A DNA stretch of 64,000 bases from Bryobacterales bacterium (GTDB lineage Bacteria > Acidobacteriota > Terriglobia > Bryobacterales > Bryobacteraceae): the NCBI GenBank assembly GCA_025463005.1, contig JAOAPR010000042.1, positions 31,058 to 95,057 on the forward strand, read 5' to 3'. Made by a program: the position numbers and the translations under genes. Positions within the stretch are counted from its first letter, which is position 1; each line of letters starts with the position of its first letter. The notes beneath the pieces are model-generated. The model ran no database searches, was not told where the DNA came from, and worked only from the letters and a program-made list of their open reading frames with translations. Positions 25,117-33,386 of this stretch are shown here, piece after piece.

Positions 25117-26325
25117 TTAGCGAGAAGAAGGAACGCCGCGGGTGCCGGCGAGCGCCTGAGTAGGAGCCGAGAGAAACTCCAGGAACTTGCGCTTCGAGCC
25201 AACTTCCGCAATCGGCCGGTTGAGCAGACTGGATGCCAGCTCCTCGAATTGACGACCCAGTTTGGATTTGGGATCCACAAATTCGCCGGTGGTGGTCGCG
25301 CGATTGACCACCATGTAGTCATTGACAAAGCTGTGCATGACTGGCACGCCTAGAACGTCTTGCACCTGCTGCGGTGTCAGCGCTGATTGCTTGGAGACGC
25401 GGTTCAATACGACAGAGACGCGGCTATCCAGGTCCAAAGTTTTGAGGAAGGCCAGCTTTTCGCGGGTTAGATGCAGCGAAGGCACCTCAGGAGTGCACAC
25501 CAGGAACACCTGCTGGGAATCGCGAATGATCTCCAGCGAATAACGTTCCAGGTTTCCGGACAGATCGACGCAGACGACGTCGTAGTTGCGCAGCCAGAAC
25601 TGGTCCAGATCATGAACCTGCGCCGGATCCACTCGCACGTTCGGGTTCATGGGACCGGAGTGCAGCACATCCAGTTTGGCGACGGTTGTGACCAGTTGCG
25701 TCCAGAGGTTCTCGTCAAGCTCGTGCAAGTGCTCGATCGCCTCCATGATGGCGTGCTCATTTCGGATCTTTAGCAGGAATCGCAAGATGCCCGAGCTGAG
25801 ATCGAGATCGGAAAGCAGAACCTTGGTGTTTCCCACGCGTGACAGCGCCGCGCTCAGATTGAGGGCCATCGTGGTCGCGCCGGAACCGGCCTTGGCCGGC
25901 AGGAAGGAATAAATCCGGCCTTTTGCCGTATAGACCGGCGGTTTCTGTTCTACCAGCGTCTTTACGTTCCTGAGCGATTCGACCAGGGCGCTGAGCTCAA
26001 ACGGCTCGGCCACCAGTTCACGCACTCCGGAGCGCATGATTTCCCGCAGCGTCGCCGCGTCGCAGACCCGGTGATAGGCGACAAACTGGACGCCTTCCAC
26101 CTCCTGCATCACGCGTTCGACCACTTTCCCGGCGGCGTCACCTCTTTCGAAGCTGATGAATATCGCATCCGGAGCGTGGGCGCGGAGTACGCGAATCAGT
26201 TCGCCTTCGTCTGGGTAGTTAGGCACAACCCGGCTGACCGAAACCTCATTTGCCAGTGCGCCGACTGCTTTCTCAAGTAATTGCGCCTGCCTGGCGTCTG
26301 GACCGATGATGATCGTCCTCAGCAT
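25117..26325 (-). CDS. CpaE/TadZ-like ATPase with receiver-like N-terminus
   Basis: A 402-residue protein: an atypical receiver-like domain (1-120; no clear phospho-Asp, the strand reads DAIFISFERGD) and a MinD/ParA-type ATPase domain. The P-loop is PAKAGSGATTMALNL (143-157): the signature Lys145 is kept but the P-loop Lys is Ala150, as in CpaE/TadZ proteins. LLSDLDLSSGILRFLL holds the switch Asp, and VVCVDLSGNLE and VFLVCTPE follow. TadZ/CpaE proteins place Flp pilus machinery at the pole. No pilin, tadA/cpaF or secretin gene is in the window, so its partners are elsewhere or it has another cargo. A paralogue is at 53489. Confidence 0.82.
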   Translation of the reverse strand: MLRTIIIGPDARQAQLLEKAVGALANEVSVSRVVPNYPDEGELIRVLRAHAPDAIFISFERGDAAGKVVERVMQEVEGVQFVAYHRVCDAATLREIMRSGVRELVAEPFELSALVESLRNVKTLVEQKPPVYTAKGRIYSFLPAKAGSGATTMALNLSAALSRVGNTKVLLSDLDLSSGILRFLLKIRNEHAIMEAIEHLHELDENLWTQLVTTVAKLDVLHSGPMNPNVRVDPAQVHDLDQFWLRNYDVVCVDLSGNLERYSLEIIRDSQQVFLVCTPEVPSLHLTREKLAFLKTLDLDSRVSVVLNRVSKQSALTPQQVQDVLGVPVMHSFVNDYMVVNRATTTGEFVDPKSKLGRQFEELASSLLNRPIAEVGSKRKFLEFLSAPTQALAGTRGVPSSR

Positions 26326-26570
26326 CTAGAACTTGCCCTCAACCATGAGCGTACGAGAGTTCTCAGGAGTGGACAAATCGTTCTTCCCCCCAGTTTCTGC
26401 TAGAGATCTCCCTATATACCAAGAGATTTCGCTTAACCCGCCCTCGGGTGTTCCCCCTAGACGTCCACCTGTCTGCATGTGTTCATAATCGGTTGCCGGC
26501 TGGCTTTTAAGTAGGGCCCGACGCGAGCCGTGCACGTGGCGCACTGGGTCGGTTATTCTTGACATGAGCT

Positions 26571-28610
26571 ATGGGCAGAATCCTGGGGCGCCTCGTCTGG
26601 GCCGCGATTTCTCTGGCAGCAGCACTGTCTCTGGGCGCGGTGGCACAAAGCCGGGGCGAGCCGGTAAACAGCACCTGGCTGGTGATCGCCTCCGTTTGCA
26701 CCTATCTGGTGGGATATCGCTTCTATGCCAGCTTCGTCGCGGCGCGAGTTATGGCTCTCGACGACAAGCGTGCCACACCCGCCGAACGGCTGCGTGACGG
26801 GCATGATTTCGAGCCCACCAATAAGTGGATCGTCTTCGGCCACCATTTCGCGGCCATCGCCGGGCCGGGCCCGCTGGTCGGACCCACTTTGGCTGCGCAA
26901 TTCGGCTATCTGCCGGGTTTTCTGTGGATCGTGATCGGAGCGACGCTGGGCGGAGCGGTGCAGGATTTCGTGATCCTGTTCGGTTCGCTGCGCCGGGACG
27001 GGAAATCGCTCGGCCAGATCGCCCGCGAGGAGATCGGCAAAGTGGGTGGCTTCACCGCGCTGGTCACTGTGCTGCTGATCATGATCATTCTGCTGGCCGT
27101 GATCGCGCTGGTAGTGGTCAACGCGCTCAAAGGCAGCCCGTGGGGTACGTTTACCATCGCCGCCACCATGCCCATCGCGGTGTTCATGGGATTGTATCTG
27201 CGGTTCTGGCGCCCGGGAAAAGTGGTGGAAACGTCGCTCATCGGATTCGTGCTGGTGATGGCGAGCGTCTTTGCCGGCCAGGCGGTAGCGCAATCTCCGG
27301 TGCTGGCTCCCTGGTTTACGTACTCAGGTGTGGCCTTGGCCGCCGGGCTGATTGTATATGGTTTCTTCTCCAGCGCCCTTCCTGTGTGGCTGCTGCTGGC
27401 TCCGCGCGGCTACCTGAGCACATTCGTGAAACTTGGAGTAGTGGTGCTTCTGGCGGTTGGGATTCTATTCCTGCGTCCCGAGCTCAAGCTACCGGCCTTC
27501 ACGCGCTTTGTCGACGGCACAGGACCTATTTTCGCCGGCAAGATCTTTCCGTTCTGCTTTATCACCATCGCTTGTGGAGCGGTTTCCGGATTCCACTCTC
27601 TGATCTCCTCCGGTACGACGCCCAAGCTGCTGGCGCGAGAACGACACGCCTTGGCGGTGGGATACGGATCGATGCTCCTTGAGAGTTTCGTGGCCGTCAT
27701 GGCGCTGATCGCCGCCGCGTCGCTCCAGCCTGGCGTATTCTTCGCAGTGAACTCTCCGGCGGGCATCGTGGGAGCGACCCCCGATGCAGCGGCCGCCACC
27801 ATCAGCGGTTGGGGATTCCCTGTGACCGCTGCCGAAATGCAGACCCTGGCGCGAGACACCGGCGAGCAAACATTGTTCTACCGCACTGGCGGCGCGCCCT
27901 CGCTCGCGCTGGGCATGGCGCAGATCTTCGGCTCGACCGGCGGTGGCCGCGCGCTGCTGGCTTTCTGGTATCACTTCGCCATCATGTTCGAGGCGCTGTT
28001 TATCCTGACCACGCTCGATTCGGGCACCCGGGTGGGGCGATTCATGTTGCAGGACATATTGGGACAAGTGTGGCCAAAGTGGGGCCAAACCAGTTGGAAG
28101 CCGGGCATGCTGGCAACCAGTGGGGTGATCGTGGCTGCCTGGGGCTACTTTCTCTACCAGGGCGTGATCGATCCGCTGGGCGGCATCAACACGCTGTGGC
28201 CGCTATTCGGCATTGCGAATCAGTTGCTGGCTGCCGTGGCTTTGTGCGTGGGGACGACGCTTCTGGTTAAGATGCACGGCGCGCGCTACATGTGGGTGAC
28301 CTGCATCCCTCTGGTGTGGTTAGTGGTGGTCTGTTTCGTGGCCGGATGGCAGAAAATTCTCTCTCCGATCCCTGCGCTCGGGTTTCTTGCGCAGGCCGAT
28401 CAGCTTGCAGCCGGTCCGCAGACCTCCACCACCGCGGCGCTGATCTTCAATGCGCGACTGGATGCGGCGGTGACCGGCATTTTCCTGATATTAGTAGCGA
28501 CGATCCTCATTGACTCGGTCCGCGTGTGGATCGGAATCCTGGGCGGTAAGCGGGAAGCGAAGAACACGGAAACGCCGTTTGTTCCAACGCGGCTCGCGGA
28601 GGAATTATGA
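26571..28610 (+). CDS. cstA: CstA-family pyruvate/peptide transporter
   Basis: A 679-residue carbon starvation protein with about 16-18 membrane helices. Family marks are DGHDFEPTNKWIVFGHHFAAIAGPGPLVGP near the start (in parts), CGAVSGFHSLISSGTTPKLL in the middle, and ALFILTTLDSGTRVGRFMLQ and LFGIANQLLAAVAL later. In E. coli the paired CstA-YbdD and BtsT-YjiX systems take up pyruvate. That pairing is kept here: a small YbdD protein is coded at once, its ATG overlapping this stop. The 245-base spacer upstream, divergent from the CpaE-like gene, should hold the promoter; I see no convincing site. Confidence 0.94.
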   Translation: MGRILGRLVWAAISLAAALSLGAVAQSRGEPVNSTWLVIASVCTYLVGYRFYASFVAARVMALDDKRATPAERLRDGHDFEPTNKWIVFGHHFAAIAGPGPLVGPTLAAQFGYLPGFLWIVIGATLGGAVQDFVILFGSLRRDGKSLGQIAREEIGKVGGFTALVTVLLIMIILLAVIALVVVNALKGSPWGTFTIAATMPIAVFMGLYLRFWRPGKVVETSLIGFVLVMASVFAGQAVAQSPVLAPWFTYSGVALAAGLIVYGFFSSALPVWLLLAPRGYLSTFVKLGVVVLLAVGILFLRPELKLPAFTRFVDGTGPIFAGKIFPFCFITIACGAVSGFHSLISSGTTPKLLARERHALAVGYGSMLLESFVAVMALIAAASLQPGVFFAVNSPAGIVGATPDAAAATISGWGFPVTAAEMQTLARDTGEQTLFYRTGGAPSLALGMAQIFGSTGGGRALLAFWYHFAIMFEALFILTTLDSGTRVGRFMLQDILGQVWPKWGQTSWKPGMLATSGVIVAAWGYFLYQGVIDPLGGINTLWPLFGIANQLLAAVALCVGTTLLVKMHGARYMWVTCIPLVWLVVVCFVAGWQKILSPIPALGFLAQADQLAAGPQTSTTAALIFNARLDAAVTGIFLILVATILIDSVRVWIGILGGKREAKNTETPFVPTRLAEEL

Positions 28611-28786
28611 GCCGGGTCTGGAAAGAATTCGTGCGGATCGTCGCTGGCGTCATAGCCGAGCTATCCGATCAGAAGGCTTACGAGCGGCACTTGGCGGCGC
28701 ATGGCGCGGTCCACTCTCCTGATCAGTGGCGGCGTTTCCAGGATGAGCAATGGGCCGCCAAATCCCGCCGCGCCCGCTGCTGCTGA
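28607..28786 (+). CDS. ybdD: YbdD/YjiX (DUF466) small protein
   Basis: A 59-residue protein that overlaps the cstA stop by 4 bases (ATGA). It reads MSRVWKEFVRIVAGVI, then DQKAYERHLAAHG, PDQWRRFQDEQW and the hallmark C-terminal RARCC. Length, position after cstA and the terminal Cys pair all match YbdD/YjiX, which is required together with CstA/BtsT for pyruvate uptake in E. coli. Translational coupling suggests a fixed ratio. It stops 3 bases before the end of the convergent gene. Confidence 0.88.
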   Translation: MSRVWKEFVRIVAGVIAELSDQKAYERHLAAHGAVHSPDQWRRFQDEQWAAKSRRARCC

Positions 28787-28789
28787 GCG

Positions 28790-30367
28790 TTACTCCGTTC
28801 GAGCGACGGTTGCGAATTGCACGTTTACTCCCCGGCAATCCAGGGCAAATCGGCCTCTTTCCTCACCTTTACTTACATCGACCACGGCAATCTCATTTTT
28901 GTCACCCAGACAGAACAGATAGAGATCCGCATCGACCTGCTCGACATCGTGCAACCATCGGCTTCCGGCAGCCCACAGCTCAGAAGCGCCGCCCCCGGGT
29001 TCGACTCGCATCAAGCGCCCGCCGCAGCTATCCGCAAAGTAAATGTCCCGTCCGTTCTGCGCGAGACGAACGCCATGGCAACCAACCTGACCACGGGCCA
29101 GCAGTGAATACCGCCCGTTCTGATCGACGTGGCCGATGTCTCCCTGGAACAAGGTAGACACGTAGCATCCTCCTCGGCCATCCGGATACGCGCAGTTGAG
29201 ATGGCCTAACTGGATGTCGTTATGAATGTAATGATCCACCACCGACATGGAGGGAGTGAGGTCATAATTGAACCCGTAGATATCGGCCGGCAAGCGCCAA
29301 CGCCGGATGACTTTCCGGCTTCGGAGATCCACCCACAGGACCGCGTCAGCGCTGGAGCTGGAAACGATACAGACGTCGTCGGTGACTGGAAATACGGTGT
29401 GGAGCCCATTGAACCACGGATCGTCGATTCGCCATGGGCTGCCTGGGCGCAAGTCGATGTTTCCAACCGGTTCATCGATAGTTGGAAGTACGGCAAGGAA
29501 ATTCTCAAAACACAACACCAGGCGGCGCCCGACCAGGCCGGCATGTTGGATCTTGAAGTGACTGTCGATAAAACGGCGGGCAACCACGTTTGCCCCGCGC
29601 TTGTCGACAGCCACTTCCAGTACGGTTAGTCCGCCGCTGTAGAGGTGGCTTTGGGACGGCGGCAATTTTTCAAACGGTGGGAGGTTCCGAAGGCGATTCG
29701 GGTCGGCGCCGCGTTGCGCTATGAAGTCCCGGGAACATCTTGTCCAGTCCCAGCTCCTGCTGGTGTGCGTCAGCAAGACTTGAAAGCGCCGGGTTTTGCC
29801 GTTGCCAAGACCACCGACGTAACTTGCTTCTCGCGATCCGTCGGATGTTTCGCAAGGGACCCTCGGGATGCGGAGCGGTTCGACCTCAACCAAATCTGGA
29901 ATGCGAGTTGCTCCGGTCCGGAAAGTACGTAGGGACCGGATGACGATTCGCGACGGGGAGCCGCCTTCCGCTGTGTTCCGCACAACCAACCAGCCACAGA
30001 CGTTACGATCCTGATGCTCGATGACGACGTTGAAGACGGTATCGCCGTCCTCCGGGGTGCGATCGCTTTCAACGCTCAGGTAGGTGCTATGATCCTCGGC
30101 CACATAGCCGATCCCAACACGGCCTTTTGTGACCTCCGCTTCCACCCTTACGCACAAAAGTTCTTTCCCCGCGCGACGACAGGCTTCCAGACATAAGGGG
30201 AACGTGACCGCATAAGCCCACTGATCCCCAGGAGTGGTGATCTCCATAGGGGCGCAGCCGATCACCACGCTCTGATTGTGGATGACCCCTTCCGGAAGCG
30301 CGAATGCGCCCGGCGACAATTCCTCTTGCAGATCTAGACCGCCTAGCAGACTCGTAGATCCGCTCAC
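28790..30367 (-). CDS. Unknown protein with propeller-like C-terminal half
   Basis: A 525-residue protein with no signal peptide or membrane helix. The N-terminal ~165 residues form a beta-rich domain (ELLCVRVEAEVTKGRVGIGY, VCGWLVVRNTAEGG) that resembles carbohydrate-binding-like modules I associate with surface-glycan enzymes of related bacteria (inference). The rest has repeating strands like a beta-propeller: GLTVLEVAVDKRGANVVARR, LHTVFPVTDDVCIVSSSSAD, GGCYVSTLFQGDIGHVDQNG, DIYFADSCGGRLMRVEPGG and DLYLFCLGDKNEIAVVDVSK. I cannot name a family. It is a single gene, convergent with ybdD and divergent from the PIG-L gene. Possibly an acquired accessory gene. Confidence 0.7.
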   Translation of the reverse strand: MSGSTSLLGGLDLQEELSPGAFALPEGVIHNQSVVIGCAPMEITTPGDQWAYAVTFPLCLEACRRAGKELLCVRVEAEVTKGRVGIGYVAEDHSTYLSVESDRTPEDGDTVFNVVIEHQDRNVCGWLVVRNTAEGGSPSRIVIRSLRTFRTGATRIPDLVEVEPLRIPRVPCETSDGSREASYVGGLGNGKTRRFQVLLTHTSRSWDWTRCSRDFIAQRGADPNRLRNLPPFEKLPPSQSHLYSGGLTVLEVAVDKRGANVVARRFIDSHFKIQHAGLVGRRLVLCFENFLAVLPTIDEPVGNIDLRPGSPWRIDDPWFNGLHTVFPVTDDVCIVSSSSADAVLWVDLRSRKVIRRWRLPADIYGFNYDLTPSMSVVDHYIHNDIQLGHLNCAYPDGRGGCYVSTLFQGDIGHVDQNGRYSLLARGQVGCHGVRLAQNGRDIYFADSCGGRLMRVEPGGGASELWAAGSRWLHDVEQVDADLYLFCLGDKNEIAVVDVSKGEERGRFALDCRGVNVQFATVARTE

Positions 30368-30546
30368 TGGATTCGAATCTTAGAGGCTAAGCAGTGTGGA
30401 TTTGATGCAGCGTCAATACGAATTTGCATCGCTGAGTATCGCTCTTTCTTTTTAACACATAAATTCGTGCGAACACTCGCTGATTTGCCGAATGGCAAAC
30501 GCGAACAGCACCGCGGCCGAACAGGACATGTTTAGGCATTGCTAGA

Positions 30547-33237
30547 ATGGATCAAACTGCCTTGGCGACCCTAACTCGTTGGCTGTTCTCGCATATCCCG
30601 CTGCGCCGTTGGGCGCCTCGCGCGGCCGTGTCCGCACTGTTGGTGCTGGGATTGATCCCCATCCGCGGCCAGCGGAACATTACCGGCGAAATCGAGATCC
30701 GTCAGGCGCTGGAGCGGCTGAGCACGCTGGGAAGCGTCATGATGATCGCCGCGCATCCCGATGACGAGCGCGAAACCGTCCTGGCATATCTTGCGCTCGG
30801 CAGGCACGTGCGGACCGCCTACCTGTCGCTCACTCGCGGCGAAGGCGGTCAGAATCTTATCGGTCCGGAACAGGGCGACGAACTCGGGATCATCCGCAGT
30901 CAGGAGCTGCTCGCTTCCCGGCGGATCGATGGCGCCGAGCAGTATTTCACCCGCGCTATCGATTTCGGCTTCTCCAAGACAGCGGACGAAACTCTCCAGA
31001 AATGGGATCGCAATAAGATCCTGGGCGACGTGGTGTACAACATTCGCCGCTTCCGTCCGGACGTGGTGATTCTGGTATTTTCCGGCACGCCCCGCGACGG
31101 GCACGGACATCATCAGGCATCGGCGATTCTCGGTAAGGAAGCCTTTTCGCTGGCGGGCGATCCAACTAAGTTCCCCGAGCAACTGGCTTACGTCCAGCCC
31201 TGGACGCCCAAGCGTCTGATGATGAATTCCGGCGGGCCAGGCGGTGCCCAGAATAAGGGCAAAGGCGGCAAGAACAAGGCCGATAATCCGCCCCCTGCGG
31301 ACCTGCTGAACATCGATGTGGGTGTCTATTCACCTGAGCTGGGCGCTTCTTTCGGTGAAATCGGCGGAGCCAGCCGCAGCGCGAATCGCACTCAGGGAAC
31401 CGGCGCGCCCGAAACCAAGGGTTCGCAGCTGGTTTCCATGGAAACGGTGGCCGGCGACAAGGCCACCAAAGATCTTTTCGAGAATTTCGACATCACTTGG
31501 AACCGCCTGCCGGGCGGCGCTCCAGTCGGCCAATTCCTGACCCAGGCACTCGCCTCCTTCGTGCCGGCGCATCCGGAGGCGCTGCTGCCCGAACTGATCC
31601 AGGCGCGTCCCTTGATCGCCGGAATCGTAGCCTCGACCAAAGATCCGATGGCTGAACGGAAACTGAAAGAACTGGATGAGACCATCGCGTTGTGCGCGGG
31701 CATATCGCTCGAGGCTCAATCCGACAAGGCCGCCGTGAGTCCTGGGGCGACACTTCGCGTGAACTTCACCGCGATCCAGCGTTTGCCGGGACGGGTGGCG
31801 CTTACGGGAATCCGTGTTACCGGTATGGAAGGCGCTCCCACCGTGAACCTGGCTCCCACCGTTCTCGTAAACAATCAGCCCAGCCGTTATAACGCGAGCT
31901 TCACCGTTCCACAGGACCAGCCTTACACACAGCCGTATTGGCTGGAGCAGCCCAAGGATGGAGCGGCCTATTCGGTCCCTAATCCGCGCGAAATCGGACT
32001 GCCCGAAAACGAGCCGGTTCTTACCGCGCATTTTCGCCTACAAGTGGCAGGCACGGAGCTCGAGCTGGCGCGCCCGGTTCAATATCGCTATGTGGATCGC
32101 GTCTACGGCGAACAAGTTCGTCCGTTCACGGTGCTTCCTCCGGTAGCGGTGAGCCTGCCAGAGCACGCTATCGTCTTCGGCGACGCCAAGCCGCGCATGA
32201 TTGAGGTCGCGGTGCGGTCAAACGGTGGCAAAGTCGCAGGCGACCTTCGCTTGGACGTGCCCGCCGGCTGGAGCGCCGAGCCGCCTTCGCGTCATTTCGA
32301 TCTGTCTGCAACCGAGGAGCAGACCAACGTTTTTTTCACCCTGGTTCCACCCTCAGGCGATTCCCGGAGTAAGATTCGTGCCGTGGCACAAGTGGGCACG
32401 CAGAGTATTTCGACCGGGACTGAGGTGATCCAGTATCCGCACATCATCACGCAGACGCTGCTGCCGCCGGCGGAAGCGACGCTGGTGCGCGCCGATATTC
32501 GCATCCTTTCGAAAAACGTCGGCTATGTGATGGGAGCCGGTGACGATGTGCCGCAGGCGATCCGGCAGCTCGGCTGCGAAGTGACTCTGTTGACAGAGGC
32601 TGATCTGGCGTATGGCGATCTTTCGCGCTTCGACGCGATTGTCACCGGCGTGCGGGCGTTCAACACACGGCCGGATCTGCGCGCGAATTATCAGAGGCTG
32701 TTCGACTACGCGAGTAACGGCGGAACGCTGATTGTTCAGTACAATGTCCCGGGAGGCGCACCTACTGGTATAAATGTCGCGCTTCCAGCAGCGTCCGCGC
32801 AAGGAGCGCCAACTCCACCCGCTCCCGTACCCGCAAATACACCTCCACCCGATGACGGATCGCTGGCGCACATTGGCCCCTATCCGATCCGGATCAGCCG
32901 CAACGACCGGGTCACGATCGAAGAAGCTCCCATCGTCTTTCCTAATCCCGATCTTCATTTGCTGCACACGCCGAATCAGATCACCAGCGCCGATTTCGAG
33001 GGATGGGTTCAGGAACGCGGGTTATATTTCGCCGACCAGTGGGATCCAAAATACGTGAGCGTGCTCGAATCGCACGATCCAGGCGAAATGCCTCTTCCCG
33101 GCGGCATGTTGTACGCGCCGATCGGCAAGGGCGTGTATATCTTCTCCGCCTACGACTGGTTCCGCGAGCTGCCGGCAGGAGTTCCCGGCGCTTATCGCAT
33201 GTTCGCTAACATGCTGAGCGCGGCCAAAGCCCAGTGA
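30547..33237 (+). CDS. Large PIG-L (LmbE-like) deacetylase with ThuA-like C-terminal domain
   Basis: An 896-residue protein. A hydrophobic segment (AAVSALLVLGLIPI, 26-39) may export it. The PIG-L zinc site is AAHPDDE (68-74), with RGEGGQN after it and the distal HGHHQA near 190, so the N-terminal third is a full N-acetylglucosaminyl-type amidase domain. Two or three beta-sandwich domains follow. The last ~200 residues resemble a ThuA/amidotransferase fold (SKNVGYVMGAGDDVPQAIRQ, FDAIVTGVRAFNT, GGTLIVQYN, GKGVYIFSAYDWFRELP). Likely periplasmic, deacetylating a sugar conjugate. Its stop overlaps a 50-residue membrane peptide gene, which in turn overlaps a sodium symporter gene. Confidence 0.86.
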   Translation: MDQTALATLTRWLFSHIPLRRWAPRAAVSALLVLGLIPIRGQRNITGEIEIRQALERLSTLGSVMMIAAHPDDERETVLAYLALGRHVRTAYLSLTRGEGGQNLIGPEQGDELGIIRSQELLASRRIDGAEQYFTRAIDFGFSKTADETLQKWDRNKILGDVVYNIRRFRPDVVILVFSGTPRDGHGHHQASAILGKEAFSLAGDPTKFPEQLAYVQPWTPKRLMMNSGGPGGAQNKGKGGKNKADNPPPADLLNIDVGVYSPELGASFGEIGGASRSANRTQGTGAPETKGSQLVSMETVAGDKATKDLFENFDITWNRLPGGAPVGQFLTQALASFVPAHPEALLPELIQARPLIAGIVASTKDPMAERKLKELDETIALCAGISLEAQSDKAAVSPGATLRVNFTAIQRLPGRVALTGIRVTGMEGAPTVNLAPTVLVNNQPSRYNASFTVPQDQPYTQPYWLEQPKDGAAYSVPNPREIGLPENEPVLTAHFRLQVAGTELELARPVQYRYVDRVYGEQVRPFTVLPPVAVSLPEHAIVFGDAKPRMIEVAVRSNGGKVAGDLRLDVPAGWSAEPPSRHFDLSATEEQTNVFFTLVPPSGDSRSKIRAVAQVGTQSISTGTEVIQYPHIITQTLLPPAEATLVRADIRILSKNVGYVMGAGDDVPQAIRQLGCEVTLLTEADLAYGDLSRFDAIVTGVRAFNTRPDLRANYQRLFDYASNGGTLIVQYNVPGGAPTGINVALPAASAQGAPTPPAPVPANTPPPDDGSLAHIGPYPIRISRNDRVTIEEAPIVFPNPDLHLLHTPNQITSADFEGWVQERGLYFADQWDPKYVSVLESHDPGEMPLPGGMLYAPIGKGVYIFSAYDWFRELPAGVPGAYRMFANMLSAAKAQ

Positions 33238-33386
33238 CCGAGCCTCAACGCACCGTACTTGACGAACCTCCGCCGTTTCTCGGGTCCTGGAAACGCATCT
33301 ACGTTCTGGTCGTAATCTATCTGGCCTGCGTCATCGGCGTGTTCTACTGGTTCACGAAATCGTTCGCGCCGCAGTTCCCGCCATGA
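33234..33386 (+). CDS. Small single-pass membrane protein coupled to a symporter
   Basis: A 50-residue protein from a GTG at 33234 that overlaps the PIG-L stop (GTGA) and whose stop overlaps the symporter ATG (ATGA). It has a short Pro-rich start (TEPQRTVLDEPPPFLGSWKR) and one helix (IYVLVVIYLACVIGVFYWF, 22-40). The place and topology recall the small subunits next to some solute:sodium symporters, but it is shorter than DUF4212 proteins and I see no clear match. Double coupling argues that it is real and made in step with the transporter. Confidence 0.72.
   Translation: MTEPQRTVLDEPPPFLGSWKRIYVLVVIYLACVIGVFYWFTKSFAPQFPP

Noticed and set aside
26326..26565. 79-codon minus-strand frame in the spacer upstream of cstA
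   Set aside because: No domain, poor composition, no ribosome site; it fills a divergent promoter region of 245 bases in which I found no convincing promoter.
30368..30546. AT-richer spacer as a possible transferred-element border
   Set aside because: No repeats, integrase or tRNA remnant seen; it fits a divergent promoter region.
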